Origin: Salarias fasciatus
Taxonomy: Eukaryota; Chordata; Actinopteri; Blenniiformes; Blenniidae
DNA length: 64,000 bases
Assembly (NCBI RefSeq): GCF_902148845.1
Contig: NC_043753.1
Location: forward strand, 12,777,843-12,841,842
Direction: 5' to 3'
Every line of letters begins with the position of its first letter. Position 1 is the first letter of the stretch. The notes beneath the pieces were generated by a model. That model was not told where the DNA came from. It did no database searches and saw nothing but the letters and a program-made list of their open reading frames with translations. Shown in pieces: positions 25,455 through 36,337 of this stretch. The translations under genes and the position numbers were made by a program.

Positions 25455-26474
25455 CTCATGACCTGCTTCCTCAGCGCTCAGATAACCACCGAAGTGTTCC
25501 TGCACCTGCGTTACGAAGGCACCGACTGTGCTCTCATGGTCACTGCGGCCGGCTTCCCCAGCAACGCCCACTCCTGTCGAGCCGGAGACTTTCGCAGCGC
25601 CTTCACCAAACGGTTCACACACTTTGTTTGCTCTCGTGTGAGCTTGAACGTTTTCAGCACGTGTTCCCTCCTGAGTTCATGAATCATTTCCTCTCACACT
25701 CATTTACTTTCCTCTGTTCACACTGTGTGCAACTGCTCCAAGAAGCTTTTTTATTTTTATTTTTCCACAGCCAATATGTTAATTCTGTCTTTTGTGGTTA
25801 CAGATTAGTACTAAAGGTCTCACTCCTCCTTTAATGTTACACTTCTTGTGATTTCTTTTTCTTTTTTTTTAGTTACCTGAAGGAGTTTGGATTCACCATC
25901 CCGGACCGACCCATCATGGTGGACGACATCAGAGTGAGGGGTTGTGGGAAATCTGGCATCAAATCAGTGTACAGAAAGAAAACGGGCCAAAGGCAGGCCA
26001 GACCTGCCACGGTAAAAACTCACACTCAGCGGATCAAATGAAGCATTACGACGGATGTTGTGTGACTGAACACCGTTATTTTAACCTCTGCTCTGCAGAT
26101 GACCAAGTGTTACTTTGAGGACGGTTACATGGACACCGGTGTGTATCTGTGGGAGGAGCTGCCGTGTGGTTACAACATCCAAGGACCAGCCATCATCATC
26201 GACAAGAACAGGCAGGGTTTTTTAAATTGTTTTAAAATATATTATATTCAATTTTAAAAAAAATATATATTTTAACTTGGGGCATTTGATTTTGATGAAT
26301 ATGACTGAATTATACCATTTTTTTCATAGAAGTGAGGCCAAATATTTCAATACTGTCTGTACTTTTGGCTTTTCTTCTTTGAGCTTCGTGTGACTTTAGA
26401 TTTATCTGTGTACTTATTCACTTATATATTCATCTGTGTGACATTATCTTCATATAACAGACTCAAACCCTTAA

Positions 26475-26983
26475 AGGTGCATTAAGGAGTTTTACGACCT
26501 TAAAAATACTTATTTTCCACCGTAAATATGTTACACATTTTTAATGATGTGCACAATGTGCCCTGACATATTCATTACAAGTACCTCTTACAGCGCTAAA
26601 TTGTCAGTTGAAAGTTGCAGTGCCGGTCCGGCATCAGAATTTTTTTGGGGAGAATTTGAAAGGAATGATGTAATGTGCGCTCCGCCTGGTTAGGTTTCGT
26701 CTTGTCCGTCATTACTCCGCCAAATGCTTAGTGAGCAACAACTGAGCAGGAGCTTCCAGAAAGTAAGAAAAGACTGGCTTCTAGCATTGCCACAGCTCCA
26801 CACAGACTCCACCAGGTAAAAGAAACTTAAATTTTACCTGAGCGCTACTAAACGAGCGAGGAAGGAGTTCCTCTCTTCCGTGCACGCGAGCCACAGGCAC
26901 GAGTGTTTCACTAAGCTGCGTTACGCCCAAGGCCTGCAGGGGGCGCTGTTTCGCATAAAACGTGCAAACTCCTCAATGCACCT
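26475..26983. mobile_element. MITE with TTAA target-site duplication (piggyBac-type insertion), unit B only
   Basis: A 509-bp non-coding element with terminal inverted repeats: left AGGTGCATTAAGGAGTTT, right (reverse complement) AGGTGCATTGAGGAGTTT, one mismatch in 18. It is flanked by TTAA at 26471-26474 and 26984-26987. The matching site in unit A reads ACCCTTAAAGCAGGG with a single TTAA, a clean empty site. TTAA duplication is the hallmark of piggyBac-class transposases. The terminal sequence is not the classical CCC start, so the family is inferred from the target site only. Confidence 0.88.
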
Positions 26984-29900
26984 TTAAAGCAGGGACTCAC
27001 TGATTGCTCAATATACCAAAATATGTAATAATATAATAAGGAATCAATGTTTTGGTCCACCAAAAGTTTTTTTTTGTTTGGTGTTGAGCTGTTTAACCGT
27101 TTCCTAGCATCTGGTATCTGCTGTTTTGCTCAGAATTCACTCCTATTATGTAATTTATGATGTAAAATATACACTAGATTTTTGGAAAAATGGTTTAAAT
27201 CTTTACAAAACTCAGTGGTAACAGTAATAACTCAATTAAGCAGAGCAACAATCAACAAGTCAGTTCATTTCCTCAACTAAAATTGTAAAAATGTTCTCAT
27301 TAAGATGTAATTTGTAAAATTTGATTGAGTTAACACATAATTAGATGTTCTCACAAAACAAATCTCTTATATTCCTAACCTGCTGGCACTGTCAGGATCT
27401 ACCATGCACAATTTTTAAAACCATAACTCTGGCTTATTTTTTTTTTTAATTTTGAAAATGAAATAAAAACAGACAACAGAAAGTTCATCTTTGCACCCTT
27501 GTACTAGTCATTACAGTGTCCATGAAAGAGGACAGTTAAATTGTAAAAAGATTCACCAACGTTACATGCTTGCAGCATACATAATCAAAAACATCCACCT
27601 AGCGCTTATTTTACCTCACTTTTTAACTAAAGAACTCAAAATAAATCAAGTCAAAGGGAGTATAATTATGGTCTGAATGGGAAGACACAGTTTGGTACAA
27701 TATTGAAAGTGATGTTTTGGAAGTGATTATTTATTGTGAACATGTTCTAGTGTTTAGTCATGTTAAAAAATAAATGGATGTATTATCCCATGTGTTTGTT
27801 TGTCCTCTTTGGTTAGCACCATCCTGGTGGAGCCGTGCTGCGAAGCCCACCTGACAGAAGCCGGAGACGTCTGCATGGCCGTGGGCTCCGACCCTCACTG
27901 TGCCCTCGGCACGGAGCTCAACACCGTGCAGCTCTCCATCTTTTCACACCGCTTCATGAGCATAGCCGGTACGCCGACGTGATAGATAAAAGTGGGATTT
28001 TTTTTTTTTTCTTTTTCTTTTTTTTTTAGTTCATATTTCTGTGTGATTTGTTTACAGAGCAGATGGGCCGAGTTCTCCAGAGAACCTCCATCTCCACCAA
28101 CATCAAGGAGCGTCTGGACTTCTCCTGCGCTGTGTTCGGGCCGGACGGGGGTCTGGTGTCCAACGCTCCTCACATTCCTGTGCACCTGGGGGCCATGCAG
28201 GAGACTGTCCAGTACCAGGTGAGGGCACGTATTCCGGAGATGACCGAGACAAAGCCGATTCTTTAGCTTAACACAAAACTTGTCCTGGTTTCCTCTCCTC
28301 TGAGCAGATCAGAGCATTGGGGAACAAGTTGAAAGAAGGAGACGTGATCCTGAGTAACCATCCGTGTGCAGGGGGGAGCCATCTCCCAGATCTGACGGTC
28401 ATCACACCAGTCAGTCCTTAATTTTTATTTCAGCTTCATCCCTCTCTTTATCCTGTCGCCCTCTCCTTTTCTTATCTCTGTTTTTTTAACCCTCTTCCCC
28501 TCGTCAGGTGTTCAAGAAGGGGGTGAGCTGTCCTGTGTTCTTTGTGGCCAGCAGAGGGCACCATGCGGACATTGGAGGCATCACCCCGGGCTCCATGCCT
28601 CCCCACTCCACCTCTCTCCAGCAGGAGGGCGCCGTCTTCACCTCCTTCAAGCTGGTCACTGGCGGCATCTTCCAGGAAGAAGGTGAGAGAGGATGAATAG
28701 TATTCTTTGAAGGTGGAAAAAGTGAAAACCAAACATTGATGATCCAAAACGAATGATCAAAGTCCTCTCACCTTCCACCTTTTCTCCATATCAGCCGTGA
28801 CTGAAGCTCTGATGGCTCCGGCCAAATACCCAGACTGCTCCGGGACTCGTAATCTGCACGACAACCTCTCGGACCTCCGGGCTCAGGTGGCAGCCAATCA
28901 GAGAGGCAGCCAGCTGGTGGGGGAGCTGATCGACAGCTACGGGCTGGCCGTGGTCCAGGCCTACATGGGCTACATCCAGGTAGCAGCGCCTGCCTTCACG
29001 GGAACAGAAACGGAGCGTTTCAGAAGCGCGGCTCAGGTTTACCCTTCTCTCTCTCTGTGTGTGTCAGAGCAACGCGGAGCTGGCGGTCAGAGACATGCTG
29101 AGAGACTTTGCACGTCGCCGGCGGCAACAGACCGGCTCCTTGGAGGTGGAGTCTGAGGATTTCATGGATGACGGCACTCCAATCAGACTGCGCGTTCAAA
29201 TTAACGAAGAGGAGGTGAGCGGACTTAATCTCCTTCTAAAAGACTTCAAAACAATCTGATGATTACTCAAAGTGTGCATGTAACGTAGTTTATTGCCTTT
29301 TTAAATATTACAGGGCAGCGCAGTGTTTGACTTCACGGGGACAGGCACAGAGGTGTGGGGCAACTGCAACGCCCCGCGAGCCATCACCCTGTCTGCGCTC
29401 ATCTACTGCCTGCGCTGCATGGTGGGACAGGACATCCCTCTCAATCAGGTCAGTCTGCTTCGCTCTTCCAGTTTAAACTGTGGCAGAATAAATCGGAATT
29501 CTTCACAGCAGAGAAAATCGGTGCATGTCTTGAATTGTTTGCACAGAAAAACGTGATATGATGTGTGGTGGTTTTCAGGGTTGCCTCACGCCGATCAAAG
29601 TCATCATCCCGCCTGGATCCATCCTCCAGCCGTCCCAGAATGCAGCAGTGGTCGGAGGAAATGTGCTCACGTCTCAGAGAGTTGTCGATGTGATCTTTAA
29701 GGCGTTTGAGGTCTGCTCCGCCTCGCAGGTAAGAAGGATTCCTGAAAAAGTATCTACAAACAAAGCTTACAGATGAATCAGCATCACTTTTTTAGATGTC
29801 TCAACTTAATTCAGATGAATGGATCATCATTTTGTGTAAACTTCTGTTTCTAAATGGGGGAAACTTAAAAAACTTAAAGGGGCATAGCTCACTGGGACTG

Positions 29901-29920
29901 ACCCACTGCAGGCAGTGGGT
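29901..29920. repeat. Perfect 9-bp inverted repeat (hairpin) replacing unit-A sequence
   Basis: Stem ACCCACTGC and GCAGTGGGT with a 2-base loop. Unit A has an unrelated run of about 12 bases between the same flanks (GGGACTG...CTGTAAAG), so this is a local replacement of net +8 bases. Confidence 0.85.
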
Positions 29921-31399
29921 CTGTAAAGAGATTACAAAGCCGTAACAAATTCCCCTTTCATTGACGGCTTTGAGTGATTCACACAGATTCAAGCTGAGGC
30001 CAACCACTGTGTGCTTTATTCCTGAGAGAAGTCTGAATTTAAAGTGCTTATTTTGTGAATTAGAGGAACCAGACGTTTTATTTTTCTATACAGTCAAGCA
30101 GATTTCAGCTTAAATAACTGAAACGCCAATAAGAAAATGTGATCATATTGATAACTTATAAAAGAACTTTTAACAGCTTTTAACCTCTTTACATCCTGTA
30201 CCTCTACAGTATTGAGAGACCTGAACCTAATTGTCCTCCGTCCATCAGGGCTGCATGAACAACATTTCCTTCGGCAGTGAGAGGGTGGGGTATTATGAGA
30301 CGGTAGCTGGAGGAGCCGGCGCAGGACCGGGCTGGAACGGGCGGAGCGGAGTCCACAGTCACATGACCAACACCCGCATCACTGACCCCGAGATCCTGGA
30401 GAAGAGGTGAGGCGTGACCTCAGATCTTTAGGATCTGAATGAGTTATGTGTAGAAATATATGATCTTTATTACAGTAACTGACGGGTTTGTTTACGTGGC
30501 GTTCAGATACCCGGTGATTTTAGAGCAGTTCTGCCTGAGGCCTGCTTCAGGAGGGGCGGGAAAATACAGAGGTGGCGACGGAGTGATTCGAAAACTTCTC
30601 TTCAGAAACAAGGTGGTTCTGTCTGTACTGACCGAGAGGAGATCCTTCCGCCCGTACGGCCTTCTGGGTAATCCCAACCCCATGTTGAAGAGCATATATT
30701 ACCTCATTTGATCACCGTATTTTATAAACGGTCTCTTTTCACACCGAGTCTTTCTCCGTCTGGGCGTCAGGGGGTGAGGACGGCGCAGCCGGCCTGAACC
30801 TGCTCCACAGAGCAGACGGGAGAGTCCTGAACCTGGGAGCCAAGACCAGCATCAGCCTGCAGCCTGGAGTAAGATCTGTGTGGAACACACACACACACAC
30901 ACTGCTATGTTGGACCTGTAAACCATTTTAGGCAACTTCAACATGATACTGAGAATATGCACACTATGATCATTAAACCTTGTTTATGGTACTTTTTGAA
31001 CTAACAAATAAAATCTTAACATCCAAATGTATAAGATGCCAAATCGTGGGAAATTATCCAATTTAGAAACATTTTTTGAGTTCATAGCAGCAACCAAAAT
31101 CAGACAAGCAACTCAATTACTACAAAAGAAAGAATCATGAGTACAGATACATTCAGAAAATATTTGAAAACAATAATAAAATTGGATTCTTCCTCAGTCT
31201 TATCATAATGTATGTATTTTGTGTGTGTGTGTGTCTCCCCCTACAGGACATGTTCTGCCTCTACACCCCTGGAGGAGGAGGCTATGGGAAAGAGGAAGAC
31301 TCAAACAAGCCTCCAGAGACCAAGCGAAGGCGTCTGACTGAGACTTTCCCAGAGAGGGGCAGCGTGTTCGAGTACCGAATGGCGCAAGAAGGAGTGTAA

Positions 31400-34264
31400 A
31401 AGGAAATCGAAAGAGGGGTTCAACATAATCAAGTAAAAACTGTGAGAAATGATGAAGATTAAAGCTAAAAGTGGGGGAATATTAGGACTAATTCATCTAT
31501 TTTTTAAACAATTTTTACGAATCCATCATGAGATCAAAATATTTTTTAGTATCTGTTTGCAAACAGAGGTAACATATAAAAGTAGTGATAACAGGCTGCC
31601 CTTATAATAGAAGATCTGATAAATTACTAATATATTAGGTGAAAGATGGATCTGGCCACATCAAGCTGGGTCAAAAAGATTTCTGTGTTTAACACACTGC
31701 TCAGTTTTTGGGGACAAATGTTTTCTAATCCTCACAAAGTTTTGTAACTCCCCTTTCAGCCAATGTTTAAAAGTCAGACATTTGCAATATTGATATATAT
31801 TTTAATCGTGGATGCAGTGAAAAGGACATCAAATCTGTAAAACTTTGTAATGTGCAAGTTTAAATGACTTGCTGTATTGATCCCTGTAAAAAAAAAAGAT
31901 CATCCTAATAGACCAATTTTATCCCATATGTCTTTTACGTGTCATGAAATATTCAGTGAATACTGAAATTAATAACCCCAGACAGATTTTGCCAATTTCA
32001 ATAAAAATCGTCTTCATGGTTTTCTCTGTAGTCTGACTTTCCGGGATTAATTAGATCCTTTCTAACCATTTCACTGATATGCCATGCTCTGGTGTTTCTT
32101 TTTAGAGACTTTTAAAAGGCCTAAGAGTTTTTAGTTCTGTAAAAATATCTAAGAATTCTTGTGAATACTGGAACTTTTGTCAAGACTTTTCACTTGTAAT
32201 TTTCCATTATCTGGAGAGCTTCATGTTCTCCTCCTGCTGGTTAATGAGTGAAACTCCATCTCGTTCCTGTTTTTCCTTGAAATCTCTAAACTGGAGGTAA
32301 ACAGCTCAATGTTTGTAAGACACTTAAAGAATTGTAATATTAAAACTGAATATCAGATGACCACAAAATTCTTGGCAAATAGTTTCAACCAGGATAGTTT
32401 GTATGTTTTCTTTGGGGGGCAGCGGGGGAGGCTTTACCTATGCAAAGCAGTGTCCCTCTCTCCCTCCCCACTCCGGGCCGCGGAGCAGGAAGGCAGGCGA
32501 GGGAGTGCAGGCACGCGCAGGCGGCAGATAAAGAGATAGCGCTCACAGCAGGAGGCCGACGGCTGCTGGACTGCTGATGGAAATCAGCTGCGTCTGTATG
32601 AACCCCGCATCAAAGATGGGCGCCGCTTTTATGGATCACAACTCTTGTAATAAAACCATAGATCATTCGAGGAATGTTCAGATCGTGCTGCTTCTCGCAA
32701 TTGCAGTCTAATTTTCTACCAAAGACTTTTTTTTAATCTTCTGATCTCAACCTTTTGATCTGGCAATTTTTAGCCCATTTTAATTATTAATTATTTACCA
32801 ATTTAAGGTGAATCTGCTCATTCATGTCAAATATGACTGGAAAATGTAATGGCAAACAATTACGTTGCATTTTTTTTTTCCAATTTGAGCTAGATTTCAC
32901 TTTTCTATGGAGTAAATTTACCCTTTGATACTGATACTTTTATCAACCCTTTCACATTTTAGGCAGAAGCTGACTGTAGAGAAGAAGAAAAAAAATCAGG
33001 AGTGAGAAAACAGGCCTTTCAGGAAAGAGTCGTTACATTCTGTTGTAAATGACTTTGACCTGCATAAGAACAATTCCCCTCACAAGCTTTGAAATAATAA
33101 AGAGGCCTCTTGTTTCCTCGCTCTTTGCCGAATAACATTAAAGAAGTCTGCAAATGGGCCAAAAATCATTAAGCTCAGATAACTTGAGTGAAATCCATTT
33201 TTTAATGCAGTGTCAGCCACATGTACTGGATTTTCTTAAATACATTACAGATAATTGTCAAACAGTTGCTGTTTTACAAGTTAGGCCAAAGAAAGGACAC
33301 CCTGTTTATTCAGAGCAGGGAAAACATTTTTAAACGGACTCAAGTTAAGGTTTTTAAGTTAAAATCGACATTTTAGTCTTTAAATATGGAACATTCTAGC
33401 TTATTAGTCCAGCTGGTCTGGTTTTCCCAACAATTCACACTTTAACATCCAGGTCGAGATAAGCAGCACTTTAATACACGCTCTTCCTGTACTGCATACA
33501 CACAAATAAAATGGCCGAGAACCAAAGCATCTTCACTGCTTACAGTTTGAGTACAATGAAATAGTGCAAACATCCAGCAGTGCAAAGTCTCGGGAAGTCG
33601 TCACAGGTTGAGGTAGACATTGGTCGTTGTACAGTAGTATGTGGAGGAGCCTTAAAAGTCCCGGACAGACAAAAAGAACGTGTGCACTGTCTGCAAGATT
33701 AACTTAATATGAGCAACAGAAGGGCGTGTGTATGCTGTGAAATTTAAAACTGTGTGGTAGAACACACAGGCATCTCTTCACAAAATCAAAATATTGGATT
33801 TTTTTTTTCTCTTTCCCTAAAATATTGCCTCCTATATACCTTCAAGTAAAACACTTGGCACTTAATACTGAAGCTTAGATTGACTGTGAATCATCGCAGG
33901 GGCTGGTCACACACAGTTACACAAAAAATACATTCAACGGTCGCAGCAGGTAGAAAACATTCAAAAGCACTTGTAAGATAAAACACATTCATGTCAATTA
34001 AAAAAAAACAGTGCAAACAGCACTGACAGTGCAAAGAGATTGTGGATATACACACAATTCCATTAGAAGGCTGAGGTAGATATTCGATTAGTCGCATAGT
34101 ATTTGAGGTAGTGTGCTCCAATGAAATTATGTAATAGTCCACAATTTTATGATAGACAGAACGCATTTCTTAAAAAAAACAAAAAAAAACATTAATAACC
34201 CTGAATTTGTAATTGATACAGCTTTGTTTTTGTTTACAGTAAACAATGTTTCCACAGATGTTTA
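31400..34264. other. oplah-foxh1 convergent intergenic region, unit B; foxh1 3' UTR
   Basis: Second copy of 22313-25182. It has a plus-strand AATAAA at 32000-32005 and a minus-strand AATAAA near 33305 that would suit the end of the foxh1 transcript, giving a 3' UTR of about 1 kb. The GC-rich island copy is at 32413-32550. No other gene is seen. Confidence 0.65.
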
Positions 34265-36337
34265 TCAGTACTGATGGTATTTATTCAGAGGAGCCCCGTT
34301 CTGAAAGGCGTACTGACCGGCCGGTGGATGATACGAGCTCTGACTGGCCGGCGCCAAAGCGTCGAAGACGCTCTTATTGGGAGGTACGGATTGCAGCATG
34401 TTGTCGAGGTCCATGAGGAGAGGAGGCCCCTGAACCGCAACCTGCCTGCTGGGGAAGATGGGCCAATAGCCGTGGCCTATAAAGTGACCGGACGTGACAG
34501 GGGACCTGCCGTACCCGTAAAGGGGAAGTCCGCCGTGCAGCGCCATTAAGGGGCCCCCGCCGAACCGCATGCTGGGTGGGGCGACGGCGTTGGGTGGGAC
34601 ATATTTCGCGTAGGAGGTCGGGAGCTCCCAAGGGGGCGCAGGTGCCTCCCGTCTGGCCGATTTGTGCAGCGGCTGCATGTAATCTTCATAACCGCCCGGC
34701 CGGGCTTCGCCGTCGGGAGAAACGCGCTTTCCGGGCAGGGATTTAGCTTTCCACTCCTCGTCAGAGGAAGAGGATGAAGCTGGGCTCGCGGAGCTGGCAG
34801 AGGCGCTGTGGCCAGATGAGGCGTAGCACGCTCTCAGGGACGGCGAGGGCTGGGCGGGCTCCGCCTCAAGTCTGCAGTTCCTGCTCGCCATGTCCACGTC
34901 CTCAGACGCAGTGGCCGGCTGCAGACTGTGCAGCAGAGACTCGATGGCGAAGGATGAGTCCAGCTTAGGTTGGGCTGGGTCTTCCTGCATTGGGGAAGGG
35001 TTTCCAGAAGACTCCGGCGGGTGGAAGGCCATGGGATCATGGGGCAGCTGTGGCTCCAGCTTGTGTCCTTGCATGATGTACGGAGCCAGATCCTGGGCAA
35101 AGATGGCCTCATCCCGACGGGAAACAGCAGTGTTCTGCCTCTTGAGGAGCTCCAGAGGGACGCGGCTCAGCTCCACCGCCCAGAAATTACCTTTGCCCTG
35201 AGGTTTACCCGGATCCTTTAGCACCTATAAAGAGATGGGGGCACAACTTCAAAACAAGGTCACAACACCAGTAACAGCTTACAAACATAAAGATTCACGG
35301 AGGTTAAAAATACAATTTGGAGTTTAAATATTTCACAGTTTCACCACACAAACCTTAACAAAGCAGTCGTACGAGGAGAGGTTGTGCCTCACAGAATCCC
35401 TCCAGCCTTTGTAATTTCCTTCAAAAAATGGGAAAAGGGTACTGATCTCCTTGAGGATCTAGAAATAAAGCAAATATGTATAGATTAGTGCAATCCACAC
35501 ATTTTGCTGACTAAATTCAGTGATTTTAAGAGTTTCACGCTTTAATATACATTAAAACAGACCCGCGGATTTCCACATCCACAGAATAAATCCTACATCC
35601 ATACCAAAACATTCCCAGGTTGCAACATAGCAGCATTCCCATTGAGAAGCCAAATGAAACGTTATTCCAGTACATACTGTATCTTATCACTGCTCCTGAT
35701 ACAGACCAGGGTCTGGTTTCACTGCAGCCTTATCAAACAAAGCCAAGAATGGCAGAGCAGTGGTCACCCAAGGGTTGCAAAAAGTGACTGTTAAGTGCTA
35801 TATAATGAACTTTAAAGGAATGCAGAGCATGCTTTTCATGCAAAAGGTTCAGGATTACACTATTTTGCTTGACATTAGGAAAATATAGTTGTACAGATTA
35901 AATAAAGTTTATAGAAAACGTGGGGATCTTCAGCATTTGTCGTGCGTAAAGGCAAAACGTTACTTTTAGTTGATGATGACATAAATCAGTCCACATGCCC
36001 GTACACTAACAACGTGATTTCAGAATTACCTTACCTCAGATAATGTTAGCCTTTTCTGGGGAGACCTTTGGATGACCATTGCGATCATTGCGAGATAGGA
36101 GTAGGGCGGCTTTGGATACCGCTGGTAGTTTTTCTTCTTTCCACCACCGGAGTCACTTTTCCCCGACCGGCTGTTGCAAATGCCCCGGCGTATCGGCTCC
36201 TGTTTAAGGCAGGGATCGTCTCCATTCGGGCGTGGAGGCCCAGGTGAGGTGGCGCTGGCCACGTACCCTGCGCCTCCGCGGATGTCGTCCATGCGCTCCG
36301 AGAGCTTCTCCGCGCGCGGCAGCTGCTGAGGGGCCAT
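34265..36337 (-). CDS. foxh1: Forkhead box H1 (FAST1), Nodal/Smad2 cofactor
   Basis: Three coding exons on the minus strand: 36337(or earlier)-36035, 35458-35354, 35224-34265, 455 codons from the ATG at 36337. FOXH1 binds DNA and recruits Smad2/3-Smad4 to Nodal/activin targets in the early embryo. The forkhead domain spans the three exons ([47 protein letters not shown]). Downstream are an EH1-like FAIESLL, the FM motif [11 protein letters not shown] and the [14 protein letters not shown] terminus: residues upstream of 36337 ([17 protein letters not shown]) resemble zebrafish Foxh1, but the ATG at 36511 (MTKRRPE) runs into TGA at 36490-36488. Either an upstream exon splices in, or translation starts at 36337, or the sequence has an error here. 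The last 272 bases are duplicated at 25183-25454. Confidence 0.95.

Larger units (their letters stand above)
25475..31399 (+). pseudogene. oplah: Partial second copy of oplah (3' half, promoterless)
   Basis: Repeats oplah exons 13 to 27: 25475-25612, 25873-26011, 26099-26211, 27817-27968, 28058-28218, 28308-28409, 28508-28682, 28795-28979, 29068-29214, 29314-29448, 29579-29728, 30249-30406, 30507-30667, 30771-30868, 31247-31399. All splice sites, including the GC donor after 26211, and all frames are intact. It lacks exons 1-12 and any promoter I can see, so by itself it cannot make 5-oxoprolinase. Apart from the first base of its first exon, all eight exon differences I found from unit A are synonymous. 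It could be an alternative 3' half for read-through transcripts, a very young dead copy, or an allele placed in tandem by assembly. Confidence 0.9.
25454..34536 (+). repeat. Tandem segmental duplication, unit B
   Basis: Second direct copy of unit A, 9083 bases against 8672. The extra length comes mainly from the TTAA-flanked MITE at 26475-26983, less the shorter TA array. Sequence beyond 34536 continues into the rest of foxh1, and sequence before 16783 continues into the rest of oplah, so the two units flank the only junction between foxh1 and oplah sequence. Confidence 0.95.
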
